Assembly: GCA_040182905.1 (NCBI GenBank) | Contig: JARQWU010000147.1 | Coordinates: 1 to 25,504, forward strand | Source: Barthelona sp. PAP020 | Taxonomy: Eukaryota > Metamonada: BaSk clade | Direction: 5' to 3' | DNA: 25,504 nucleotides | The notes under the pieces: generated by a model | Databases searched by the model: none | Seen by the model: only the letters and a program-made list of their open reading frames with translations | What the model was told of the DNA's origin: nothing | Program-made: the position numbers and the translations under genes | Shown: one piece after another, positions 1 to 7,900 of the stretch | Layout of the letters: the number at the start of each line of letters is the position of its first letter | Position numbering within the stretch: position 1 is the first letter of the stretch

Positions 1-342
1 AGTCAAATTATTTATTCTAGAGGGGAAGCAGCTTCTAAAATTTTAATTTCTGAAGCTCAAAGAGCTGTTTGGACAAATCAAGCTAGAGGAGATGCTCAAG
101 CTATAAAGCAAGTTGCTGAAGCTGAAGCATCATACATTAACAAATTACGTGAGGCCATTGAAGAAACTGATTTTGATAAAAATAACAAAATAACCGCTTC
201 ACAGTATTTTTTGGCTTGTGAATATTTGGAAGCATTGAAACAATTGGTTAGCACTGAAACCAATTTGGTTTTGGTTCCTTCAAATTCTGAAAACTTTATT
301 GAAGAGTTTTTCAAAGCCAACCCTTTAGTTAAACGTTCTTAA
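1..342 (+). CDS. Stomatin/SPFH-family protein, C-terminal 113 residues (5' end outside window)
   Basis: The frame is open from the first base and ends at TAA 340-342, so only the C-terminal part is present. The visible part has the late SPFH coiled region, rich in Ala, Glu and Gln (GEAASKILISEAQRA, then ARGDAQAIKQVAEAEA). It is followed by a stretch matching the C-terminal block of stomatin-like proteins, ending in the pattern NLVLVPSN, which corresponds to the conserved TxLLPSN of the stomatin-like-2 group. SPFH proteins form large membrane-associated oligomers in the plasma membrane or mitochondrial membranes. The N-terminal membrane anchor and the SPFH core would lie upstream, so the compartment cannot be judged. 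Family assignment rests on the C-terminal pattern only. A prohibitin-type relative is less likely because of the VPSN block. Confidence 0.72.
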   Translation, partial: SQIIYSRGEAASKILISEAQRAVWTNQARGDAQAIKQVAEAEASYINKLREAIEETDFDKNNKITASQYFLACEYLEALKQLVSTETNLVLVPSNSENFIEEFFKANPLVKRS

Positions 343-846
343 TTATTTCAAAACTGTTGAAAATTCTCTTTTGTAAAAATTGCTATGTTGAAAGTATATG
401 TGTTGTAAAACGTTTCTGTTTATTTATTATTATCAATCTTTTTTCTTTGTACGAAACTTTTTCCAAATTTTCCAAAGATTATGTGATTAGTATACAATAA
501 GCCTTGATCTTTATTTATATTGGAGGGTTTATTGTTGCTTTTATGAACTCCTTTGTCATAACTCTTTTATTTCACAGGCCGAATATAAGAGACTAGTTGA
601 TAGCAAAGTCTTTTAATGAAGAAGAGAGTGAAGAGCGGAAAATTCCCATCCAGTAAAAATAACCCCCAGGTGAATAGCTCTTTCTTTTTTTGATGGTTGT
701 GGTTTTATAGGAAAGTAGTCAAAGGCTAAACTCATTTTTGAGTGAATATTTCTCTAAAGTTTAAATCTTCCAAAAAGCCCAAGTTTGAAAAAAAAAAAAC
801 CTTCAAATGACTATTTTTACAAAAGTTAACTGTTAAAATAAATGAT
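343..846. other. Convergent spacer between SPFH gene and FEN1
   Basis: There are 504 bases between two convergent stop codons. No credible coding region is seen. It holds a splice-acceptor-like pyrimidine tract ending in CACAG at 577, an 8-bp stem (one G-T pair) at 587-594/607-614, a perfect 5-bp hairpin with a T4 loop at 730-743 (ACTCA/TGAGT), and an A12 run near 788-799. It presumably contains the 3' untranslated regions of both genes. No tRNA-like cloverleaf was recognised. Confidence 0.6.
587..614 (+). other. Imperfect stem-loop in convergent spacer
   Basis: AAGAGACT at 587-594 can pair with AGTCTTTT at 607-614 (eight pairs, one of them G-T) around a 12-base loop. It starts ten bases after a CACAG acceptor-like site. 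It could be a 3'-UTR structure or part of a small RNA. Chance occurrence in AT-rich DNA is also possible. Confidence 0.3.
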
Positions 847-1974
847 TCAACAATTGGCCTTCTTTTTGCCTTTTCCCTTTTTTCCCTTAACATCACTTTT
901 GTGTCTGATTCTTTTTTCAACAGTAAAAAAAGAATCAATGGTTACTTGGTTTGATTTTTTTCTTGTTCTTTTTAATCTAGTAATAGCATTAGCCACTCTT
1001 AATTCATCAAAAGTGTGTTCATTAACCAAATAATCTTTTAATTTCTCTTCATCAGGTGCTATCCATTTAAATTCTGGAATATCTTCAATAGCAGTAACAG
1101 GAGGATTTTTAAAATACTCACGAGCTTGCTCATAATCATAATCATCAGGTAATGGATACTTTTCAGGGTCCAAAGATTCAATAAAAGACCCAATATCTCC
1201 ATGTGCTAATATACCTTGATAAGCTCTATGTGGACCAACACCAGGTATTCTATCAACATAATCACACCCACAAAGAATGCAAAAGTCGATAAATTGATCC
1301 ATCGACAAATTCAATTGCTCAAGAGCAATATCAAGATCAAATTGCCATACTTTGTATTTCTTGGATTCAGCTGAAAGTAGCCTTCTTAATAATCTAGGAG
1401 CTCCAAAAGTTAAAGTATCCATATCTTCAGATGCAACGCCCCAAACTTTACCACATTTGGCAAGAGCAGCACATTGACTCTCTGCTTCTTCGGGAGCTGT
1501 TATCCAAGGAACTCCCATATATGTCAATAAAGTCTGAATATCTTCTTTGTGCTTTGTAGTAACTTTTTCTAAACGTTTTGTCTGTCTATCTATTTCTTCT
1601 ATATCATTTAATTGCAATGCGGCGTCCAATTTATCTTGTGCATCATTTCTTCTTTCTTTTCTACGAGCCAATTCACCACCTTTCAATGATGGTGGTGCAC
1701 CATCAAAAACATAAACTGGTTTGATTCCTCTTTCTAACAATCTAATAGTTCTTGAAAAAATTCCTTGAATGTGTGAAGTAGAAAAACCACTTTTATTCAT
1801 TAATTGAGAAGCTGCTGAATCAGAAGAATATTGTCTGACTGCTATTAAACATTGATAAATTGCCTGATAAGCATCAATCGCAACTGTTCTTGAACTATAT
1901 GAATCTTTTTCCCTTTCAACAATACAGCCATCTGCATTTTTCCTTAAAAAAGGAGTCAAATCATGAATTCCCAT
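847..1974 (-). CDS. FEN1: Flap endonuclease 1
   Basis: A complete 375-aa flap endonuclease that removes 5' flaps in Okazaki-fragment maturation and long-patch base-excision repair. The protein begins MGI, as in the family, where Gly2 must be exposed by loss of Met. The XPG N-region carries D34 (VAIDAY) and D91 (VFDG). The XPG internal region carries E163 and E165 (PEEAES), D184 and D186 (ASEDMDTL), and D238 (GCDYVDRIPGVG), which opens the helix-hairpin-helix. All seven metal-binding acidic residues are therefore present. Near the C-terminus QVTIDSFF is a canonical PCNA-interacting box (QxxIxxFF), followed by a Lys/Gly-rich nuclear tail. Length is close to the usual ~380 aa. It ends in TGA. 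It shares a 56-bp divergent promoter region with the PQ-loop gene. Confidence 0.97.
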   Translation of the reverse strand: MGIHDLTPFLRKNADGCIVEREKDSYSSRTVAIDAYQAIYQCLIAVRQYSSDSAASQLMNKSGFSTSHIQGIFSRTIRLLERGIKPVYVFDGAPPSLKGGELARRKERRNDAQDKLDAALQLNDIEEIDRQTKRLEKVTTKHKEDIQTLLTYMGVPWITAPEEAESQCAALAKCGKVWGVASEDMDTLTFGAPRLLRRLLSAESKKYKVWQFDLDIALEQLNLSMDQFIDFCILCGCDYVDRIPGVGPHRAYQGILAHGDIGSFIESLDPEKYPLPDDYDYEQAREYFKNPPVTAIEDIPEFKWIAPDEEKLKDYLVNEHTFDELRVANAITRLKRTRKKSNQVTIDSFFTVEKRIRHKSDVKGKKGKGKKKANC

Positions 1975-2030
1975 TAATGTTAAATAATATTGGAAAAAAA
2001 AAGTTACTCTTTTTTTATTTAACTGATTAA
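1975..2030. promoter_or_regulatory. 56-bp divergent promoter region, FEN1 / PQ-loop gene
   Basis: Only 56 bp separate the two ATGs. A run of nine A (1993-2001; a T-tract for FEN1) and a run of T about 15 bp before the PQ-loop ATG face opposite ways. Both transcripts must have short leaders or overlapping promoters. The assignment is positional. Confidence 0.5.
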
Positions 2031-2867
2031 ATGGTTGAATTACCTGCTTGTACCCAAGGCGGTGATATGCACAGGTACATGATTGATATTAATATAATTG
2101 GTTGGATTATTGGAGTTGTGCTATTCTTTGGAACTGGTATAACAACACTTTTTCAATGGTTTAAAATTGCTCGAATGAAAAGTTCAAAAGGTATTTCACC
2201 GTATACGTTCTTTTTAGGAAATATTAATCAATGTAACGTATGTTTAAGTGCTTTTGTAACTAAATGGAATCAATTTTCAGGTATTTCTGGATCCTCTTTC
2301 TTAAAATCGCTTGCAACATTAATGTCTTTTCTTGATCTTGCAATTTTAATTGTTGTTTATGTTCCGATTTTAGGATTTTTTATCTATTATTATGAACATG
2401 AGAATACAAGCCATAATAAACGGCATTATAAGTTATGTAAATTTTTGTTTACGTTTAATATTGCATATGATATCATTGGATTCGTTTTAGGATATGTTTT
2501 AATTAAAATATTTGGTCAATGTAGTTCTATTGTTGCAAATTATGGGAATTTTCTTGGTTCTGTTGCTACGATTCTTAATATTATTCAATGGGCACCTCAA
2601 ATTTATACCACATTTAAATTGAAAGACCCAGGTTCTTTTTCAGTTGGTATATTAGCTACCCAAGCCCCTGGTGCAGCAGCGATGTTGTTTTTTATGATTT
2701 TTATATCAGGGGAAGCTGTTTCCACATGGGTTTCATATGCATCCTCAGCCTCACAGCAATTCATATTATTAGGAGTCATTATATGGATAAAATGCACAAA
2801 AGGATCTCGAAAGAAAATCGAATATGAAGGTTTTACCGAGCTAAATTCTGAAGAAGAAAATGTGTAA
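2031..2867 (+). CDS. PQ-loop repeat membrane protein (SLC66/cystinosin-like superfamily)
   Basis: A 278-aa integral membrane protein with about seven hydrophobic segments, the usual PQ-loop architecture. Two PQ-loop motifs are visible. The first, FQWFKIARMKSSKGIS (about residues 41-56), has FQ in place of PQ. The second, WAPQIYTTFKLKDPGSFSV (about 188-206), is canonical. The short soluble C-terminal tail contains an acidic run. Family members include lysosomal amino-acid exporters such as cystinosin and PQLC2, and KDEL-receptor/SWEET relatives. The substrate here cannot be read from the sequence. ATG 2031 is the first start, and a second in-frame Met lies at residue 13 before the first membrane segment. 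It is followed after 26 bp by a co-directional orphan gene. Confidence 0.85.
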   Translation: MVELPACTQGGDMHRYMIDINIIGWIIGVVLFFGTGITTLFQWFKIARMKSSKGISPYTFFLGNINQCNVCLSAFVTKWNQFSGISGSSFLKSLATLMSFLDLAILIVVYVPILGFFIYYYEHENTSHNKRHYKLCKFLFTFNIAYDIIGFVLGYVLIKIFGQCSSIVANYGNFLGSVATILNIIQWAPQIYTTFKLKDPGSFSVGILATQAPGAAAMLFFMIFISGEAVSTWVSYASSASQQFILLGVIIWIKCTKGSRKKIEYEGFTELNSEEENV

Positions 2868-2893
2868 ATTGTTTTTCGAATTTTTTTTTTTTT
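2868..2893 (+). promoter_or_regulatory. 26-bp spacer with T13 tract between co-directional genes
   Basis: The gap between the TAA of the PQ-loop gene and the next ATG is 26 bp and includes an uninterrupted T-run ending directly at the ATG. It must serve both the 3' end of the upstream mRNA and the promoter/leader of the downstream gene, or the genes are co-transcribed. Confidence 0.4.
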
Positions 2894-3481
2894 ATGAATG
2901 ATTTATTGGCTAAAGCAGGAAAAATCAGTGGAAAAATTTTAAATAATCCAATCAATTCAACAGTTTTAAAAAAACTAAAGTTTATTTTATCAAACACAGA
3001 TTATCAAACATTTTTACAATTTGGCAATACTTTCATTGAAACACCATTAAAATCGAATGTTATTTCTAACGTTGGCATTTCAACATATATCATATTTCAT
3101 TTATATAATCAATTTCAACTCAATTATGAACTTATTAAAAAAAAATCCAAACCCGAGCATTATTTGAATGGTAATTTTACCAAAGATAAACATTTGGATA
3201 TAAATTTTTTGGTCAAAAAAGAATTGTCAATCGACAAGGGCCCTATTGACCCTTGTGAACATTATTTGGCCGCTTCTTTTTTTAACTCAAAAGATAATTG
3301 TTTTTATCCAACAGTTCCAATAAACTTGCAAGCCAGTATTTTTTCTGGTTTGCCTGTTGAAGCTTTTACCCGTTTTAATACAACAGATAGCAATATTGAC
3401 AATGGATTACATATTGGCAGTGTGAATATTTTTCATCCTTTTACTACTGATTCAAATGTTTTTAAATTTCGAAATATGTAA
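2894..3481 (+). CDS. Hypothetical 195-aa protein
   Basis: I do not recognise this protein. It starts MNDLLAKAGKISGKIL, has a basic, Leu/Ile-rich N-terminal half with no obvious signal peptide or clear membrane span, and a more polar C-terminal half with several FxT/FxP-type aromatic turns. Phe, Asn and Lys are abundant, in line with the base composition. It is probably real: the frame is 587 bp long, codon choice resembles that of its neighbours, it fills the space between two recognisable genes, and a T-tract precedes its ATG. It may be a lineage-specific or fast-evolving small protein. Confidence 0.6.
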   Translation: MNDLLAKAGKISGKILNNPINSTVLKKLKFILSNTDYQTFLQFGNTFIETPLKSNVISNVGISTYIIFHLYNQFQLNYELIKKKSKPEHYLNGNFTKDKHLDINFLVKKELSIDKGPIDPCEHYLAASFFNSKDNCFYPTVPINLQASIFSGLPVEAFTRFNTTDSNIDNGLHIGSVNIFHPFTTDSNVFKFRNM

Positions 3482-3663
3482 AGTTGTTTGTTGAGTTTTT
3501 TTTTTTTATTCACAATTTCTTTTTTGATTGACTGAACATTTTTAAATTAAAATGCAACACATAACAATAAAAGCACAATAAGAATCTGAAAACAAAATGA
3601 AAAGGGAAATAATAACAATTTTTTTGTGTTCAAATTTCAAAAAAAAAAACGATTTTTTAAGGA

Positions 3664-4731
3664 ATGCAGACAAAGACAACAACATTTCCACCTGCGGAAG
3701 CCCAATGTGTAAGTGCAATTATTGAAGAATGTGTTGAAAAGTTGGCTTTATTAACTGCTGTGACTCCTGATGTTTCATCAAGACGAGATGAATTGGGAAG
3801 AATATTGGGTGATGATATTACCAAAACATTAACTAAACAAAAGGATTTGGAAAATAAATTTGCATCGGTTGTGAAAGAAAAAGAGGAAACCAAAGCTGTT
3901 GGTCTATATGCTGAACGTAAAAAAAAAGCTCAAGAATATGATCAAATCGTTGAAGAAATCAAAGTTTCAACACATCATTTACAAAAGGCATTGAAAGATA
4001 ATCCCAATGTTGCTGATAATTTGGTAAGGTTACGTCAAGAACGTAGTACTTTACATACTTTATTACAGAAGACAATCAGGGAATTAAGAGGACCTGAACA
4101 TACATTTAATGATTTATGGGATGAAATTACCCAACAAAATCATGATATCAATAAACGTGAACAGATGTTAGCTTCATACCGCGAAAAAATGGTTGAATTT
4201 GATCAATTGACTGGAATTTTAGAAAAGAATCGAGCTTTGCAAGAAAAAGAATTGAATAATTATGCTACTGATATTGATGAGTTGAAAAAAGAGTTACAAA
4301 GCTTAAAAACCAAATATGAAAAGGAAAAGACATACTTCCAAGCAAATGAAGATGCCAGAACCAAATGTTTGGATTTATTGGATCAACAAAAATTGAGTAA
4401 GCAGCAAGAGATGATAAGAAATTTAGAAGAACAATATAATACAGAAAATACCGTTTTTGATAGGAACATGGCTTATTTACAGGAACGAACTGATTTCTTG
4501 GTCAAAGAAGCAAGCAAATGGCAAGAACGTCAAGAAACTGATCGATCAAGCGTTGAATATGAAATTCGGTTGTTATTAACAAAGCAAGATGAAAGAATGG
4601 AAAAATTCAGAAAGTCATGGTGTGGCGTTAAAATAGTTACTGCTTGTAGAGAATTGTTAAAAGGCAAAAAGAAAAAAAAAAAAAGTAAGAAAGGTAAAGG
4701 AAAGAAATCAACCAAAAAAAGCACCAAATAA
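3664..4731 (+). CDS. DRC10/IQCD-like subunit of the nexin-dynein regulatory complex
   Basis: A 355-aa, almost wholly helical coiled-coil protein. The N-terminal block (AQCVSAIIEECVEKLALL, about residues 13-30) followed by a LGxDI segment (LGRILGDDITKTL, about 44-56) resembles the start of DRC10 (IQCD). A middle KDNPNVADNLVRLRQER segment fits the same family. Near the C-terminus a weak IQ-like helix (KSWCGVKIVTACRELLKG) leads directly into a Lys/Gly/Ser-rich tail, as in DRC9 and DRC10. These IQ proteins sit together in the N-DRC linking outer doublets of motile cilia and regulating dynein. Length is somewhat below the animal proteins. The related subunit DRC9 (IQCG) is the main alternative. 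Presence of this gene implies a motile flagellum. Confidence 0.65.
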   Translation: MQTKTTTFPPAEAQCVSAIIEECVEKLALLTAVTPDVSSRRDELGRILGDDITKTLTKQKDLENKFASVVKEKEETKAVGLYAERKKKAQEYDQIVEEIKVSTHHLQKALKDNPNVADNLVRLRQERSTLHTLLQKTIRELRGPEHTFNDLWDEITQQNHDINKREQMLASYREKMVEFDQLTGILEKNRALQEKELNNYATDIDELKKELQSLKTKYEKEKTYFQANEDARTKCLDLLDQQKLSKQQEMIRNLEEQYNTENTVFDRNMAYLQERTDFLVKEASKWQERQETDRSSVEYEIRLLLTKQDERMEKFRKSWCGVKIVTACRELLKGKKKKKKSKKGKGKKSTKKSTK

Positions 4732-5159
4732 TTCGTTTTGTGTGTTATTCCATTCAAAAATAGAACTTTTTTTTCACTATTTTAGTTGATTTATATTTTT
4801 TCTTTCAAAATCCAAAAATTCTCTTTTTGGGGAAAATCTTCGTGTAAATGTAGTATTTATTTGTGTTTTTTATTAAATAAAAATCTTGTCACAAATTCAA
4901 GATTTTAGAGAGAAAAATTTACAGAAAAAAAAAACAAACAATGCAAAAGAACACATTAGAATTCCTTTTTCAGTCAACATTTATTTAAAAAAAATTGAAA
5001 AAAATGACAATATTTGAAAATTCTTCGAATGATCAAACTTGACATATAATTGAAAGGCTTTTTAACGTTTTGTTTTGTTTTTTTTGGCAAAGAAAACAAT
5101 AAAAAATTAGAAAAGTTCATTTTATCATTTTTGTTCAATTTTCTCAAAAATTCATCTAA
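4732..5159. other. Convergent spacer with 3'-UTR hairpin
   Basis: There are 428 bases between the convergent stops of the DRC10-like gene and the 248-aa gene. No coding region is supported: an open frame on the + strand mostly overlaps the antisense of the next gene. The notable element is the perfect stem-loop at 4880-4906. T-rich tracts and an acceptor-like CTTTTTCAG ending at 4973 are also present. Confidence 0.55.
4880..4906. terminator. Perfect 9-bp stem-loop, possible 3'-end element
   Basis: AAAATCTTG (4880-4888) pairs perfectly with CAAGATTTT (4898-4906) around a 9-base loop. It lies 150 bp past the DRC10-like stop, in a convergent spacer. A 3'-end or mRNA-stability role is an inference from position. 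Eukaryotic genes do not usually use intrinsic hairpin terminators. Confidence 0.35.
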
Positions 5160-5906
5160 TTATATAATGGTTGACGTGTTACAAGCAGAATCAACTGCGA
5201 AAACATTGATAACTCCACTATCAATCGCAACAACATCACAACCATCATATATACAAGAGCTGTCCTCAAAATCGCAACCCAAAGAATGTTTAAACACACT
5301 GTTACCTCTTAAAAAAAATAAATCAGTTCTAGTCTTGTCTTTCAAAGAACAAATATCAAGAATTTTTTGTTCTTCACTCTTGGTTAACAATTCAAATTCA
5401 ATTTTATCTTGTTCATTCATATATAAATTGTCCATTGAATCCAGAACAAATACTTCAAGTTGACCATCACTTTTTAAAATTTCAATTTTTTCCAATTTAA
5501 AATCAGAAACTTGCAAACAATTTGCCCCCATTGATATTGTTTTTTCTTTTAAATCAAACTTCAAATAATGTAATGTGCCAAAACGATCACCAACATAAAT
5601 ATTGTACAATTCATCAAAAATGACTGAAGTGCCATAAATAAGTTGTTCAAAAGCGGCAAGGAATCTTGCAGCTTTATCATAAATGAAAATTTTTCCTGCC
5701 ACAGTACAACAAAAAATATATTCATAATCAAAAGAATAACATAAGCAAGAAACAGGTTCAGTTAATGAAGGATGCAATGGGGCTTCCATTTTTATGGAAC
5801 CATTATTATTATGATAAAAAAAGGCTCCTTCATCTGTTGCCACCAAAAAGCGGTTGTGTAATCCATGTGCTACATTATTAATAATCCCTTCAAATGGATT
5901 GGACAT
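5160..5906 (-). CDS. Short beta-propeller-like protein, function unknown
   Basis: A 248-aa protein with the alternating beta-strand rhythm of a WD40-like propeller. Repeat-like segments include CLCYSFDYEYIFCCTVAGKI, ending in FIYD (about residues 54-77), and NIYVGDRFGTLHYLKF (about 102-117), the latter with the GDxxGxLxxL turn of a blade. Only about four blades fit, so it is roughly half a standard seven-bladed propeller; the start and stop are clean and no frameshift was seen. The GDRFG segment resembles the IADKFGD turn of WDR4/Trm82 (tRNA m7G46 methyltransferase partner), but this is weak and I would not name it. Its ATG is 96 bp from the divergent LIN9 gene. Confidence 0.6.
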   Translation of the reverse strand: MSNPFEGIINNVAHGLHNRFLVATDEGAFFYHNNNGSIKMEAPLHPSLTEPVSCLCYSFDYEYIFCCTVAGKIFIYDKAARFLAAFEQLIYGTSVIFDELYNIYVGDRFGTLHYLKFDLKEKTISMGANCLQVSDFKLEKIEILKSDGQLEVFVLDSMDNLYMNEQDKIEFELLTKSEEQKILDICSLKDKTRTDLFFLRGNSVFKHSLGCDFEDSSCIYDGCDVVAIDSGVINVFAVDSACNTSTII

Positions 5907-6002
5907 ATGTAATATGAGTTATAAAATGTAAGGAAAAAATAACAAGATAGGTTTTTCTTCCAAAACATTTTTAGTTACAGTTTATTTATTTAATGATTAT
6001 CA
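5907..6002. promoter_or_regulatory. 96-bp divergent promoter region, propeller-like gene / LIN9
   Basis: This is the region between two divergent ATGs. It is AT-rich with TTTATTTATTTA just upstream of the LIN9 start, and includes an ATG at 5993 that opens a 7-codon frame overlapping the LIN9 start codon (see findings). No classical TATA box can be assigned with confidence in this base composition. Confidence 0.45.
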
Positions 6003-7505
6003 ATGCCACGAACTAAACATAAGTTGATTTTAACAAATGATAATAGTTTTGAAGAATTTTCTTTGACTGAATCATTATTACATGGATTATCAACAGAATC
6101 ACTTGAAAAACTTAAAATATTGGATAGAGCCTTAAAACAACCCCAAATTGTTGATTTTTGTATTAATGAATGGTTTTATTCGGATGTAGATTATAATTTT
6201 TTCAATATCAATGGATTTATTTCTTGTTTTTCTCAATTAATATTGCCTGATAGACCATTACCTTTGCTAACTAGACAAGAGTTGATTTCTATTCGTTCCT
6301 TAAGACCTCAACCTCGAAGATTATCAACTAAATTTTTCAGTGAACAATTGGAAACTATTAAAGAAGCAAGAAAAAACACTAGACGTGCTCAATTTTATTT
6401 ACCTAAGTTTAATATTCCAGCATCTTTGTTGTCTTCAATACATACTCCCTTAATCAGCACAAATCAATTAGTTATATATAAAACAAAGCAAAAATTATCC
6501 ATTGGACATGTTGTTGATGTAATAATCAATAGCAACGCCATTTTTTATGAAATTGCTGATTTGAAAACAAAAGCTATTCATAAAATAATTGATACAAGTG
6601 TAATGTCTGTTCCAGCAAAAGTGGAGCTATCTCATAGAGCACAAAGGTTAGTATATTATCAATGGCATCGATTTTTCCATTCTCAACAACATGTTACCAA
6701 AAGTGAATACGATCAGTCTGATTCCTTTAGCCCTTCATTATTCAGTATTCAAGCTCAAACACCTGAATTAAAAAGACCTCCTAAAGAGGGAAACGAATTT
6801 GTTTTGCTTACCCCAACGCCTCAAACTCCTGTAGCTTCAACACAGAAACCAATTTCCTTTTCAAACGCTCTACCTAATGAAGCTTTATCTTTACGATGGG
6901 CACAAGTCACATCCCAATTGGAAAAGAAGAAAAAAGTTTTGAAAGTTTTGAGCAAATGTTTCATAGTTTTAAAAAATACAAAAAATGAGGATGAAAAAGG
7001 AACTTTGAAGCAACAAATTTTATGGTTATTTCTGCATCTTTCCCAATTAAATGCTTCTTTAGAAAATAATAAAGGAGGGATAAATTCATTTATATTTACT
7101 GCAAAAGCAAATCGCAGAAACAACTTTTTACAAAATTTTTCGGAATTTTCCAAATATGCAGGCAATTTTGAAAAATGTGATTCAATTGCAAAGAAATTTG
7201 ATAGTTTCTTTTCATATTGTTTTAATGAAGCAAAAACCTTTGCAGATACTACAGTTTACAAGGTTGCTGAAAATTTGGAAAAAAAATTCAATATTTCCAT
7301 TTTTTCACATATTTTAAATGTTGTCAGAAATTTAATTTTTCAAATAAAATTAATCAGTTTGTTAAACAACCATACATATCTATTTCAAGGAAAGAAACAA
7401 TTTTTTCATTTGATGAAATTCAAAGATATGTTTCAAATTCAAAATTCAGATTTGGTTGAACAATTGTTTTACTATTTGGAGTCATTTTTAGCCATAGATA
7501 TGTAA
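6003..7505 (+). CDS. LIN9: LIN9 / ALWAYS EARLY homologue (DIRP domain), MuvB core subunit
   Basis: A 500-aa nuclear protein. The DIRP domain is clear at about residues 50-128: INEWFYSDVDYNFF matches the EWFYSDIDRPLF signature, followed by LTRQELISIRSLRPQPRR and FFSEQLETIKEARKNTRRAQ. Next comes a Tudor-like barrel segment (about 164-203: LSIGHVVDVIINSNAIFYEI, ending in the VMSVP turn). A helical region at about 295-350 corresponds to the part of LIN9 that pairs with LIN52 and MYB. LIN9 is a subunit of the MuvB core (DREAM and MYB-MuvB), which controls cell-cycle genes in animals, plants and many protists. The region between the Tudor-like part and the helices is Pro/Thr/Ser-rich and probably disordered. 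The alternative upstream ATG at 5993 is out of frame. Confidence 0.9.
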   Translation: MPRTKHKLILTNDNSFEEFSLTESLLHGLSTESLEKLKILDRALKQPQIVDFCINEWFYSDVDYNFFNINGFISCFSQLILPDRPLPLLTRQELISIRSLRPQPRRLSTKFFSEQLETIKEARKNTRRAQFYLPKFNIPASLLSSIHTPLISTNQLVIYKTKQKLSIGHVVDVIINSNAIFYEIADLKTKAIHKIIDTSVMSVPAKVELSHRAQRLVYYQWHRFFHSQQHVTKSEYDQSDSFSPSLFSIQAQTPELKRPPKEGNEFVLLTPTPQTPVASTQKPISFSNALPNEALSLRWAQVTSQLEKKKKVLKVLSKCFIVLKNTKNEDEKGTLKQQILWLFLHLSQLNASLENNKGGINSFIFTAKANRRNNFLQNFSEFSKYAGNFEKCDSIAKKFDSFFSYCFNEAKTFADTTVYKVAENLEKKFNISIFSHILNVVRNLIFQIKLISLLNNHTYLFQGKKQFFHLMKFKDMFQIQNSDLVEQLFYYLESFLAIDM

Positions 7506-7900
7506 TATATGATTTTATGCACTTTTTTTTTTTCCAAACCTTGTTTGTAATGTACCAATGTTTAAAGCAGTAAATGTGTTGTACCTTTTTTTTTCACAAC
7601 AGTCTTTTCTCATTTCATTTCAGACAGATTTTTTTTGGAGTTATAAAATGGCTAATTCAGGCATTTTTTTCAGAACTTTTTGTATATTTCAAAGGTTTAT
7701 AACATTTGATCAAAAAAAATACCCATATCAGAATGAAACTCACTCAATCAATATGTATATTTTTTTTGAATATTTTATTGTGTAACTGAATCACCATATT
7801 TAAAGGAATTTTTGCAACTTTATTAATCTAAATGAAAAAATGGTGTTTTTAACAAGCTTTCAACCAACAAAAAAATTGATAAAAATACTTTTTATAGGTT
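7506..7900. other. Convergent spacer between LIN9 and orphan 505-aa gene
   Basis: There are 395 bases with no supported gene. A 75-codon + frame (7558-7785) is Phe-rich, has no family features and looks like chance. The spacer includes a T11 run shortly after the LIN9 stop and pyrimidine tracts ending in CAG near 7605 and 7623. Confidence 0.5.

Noticed and set aside
5050-5463. 137-codon + strand frame
   Set aside because: Its larger part is antisense to the 248-aa propeller-like gene and the remainder is low-complexity. No protein features.
7558-7785. 75-codon open frame after LIN9
   Set aside because: Phe- and aromatic-rich translation of a T-rich spacer, no homology features. It lies where 3' UTRs of convergent genes are expected.
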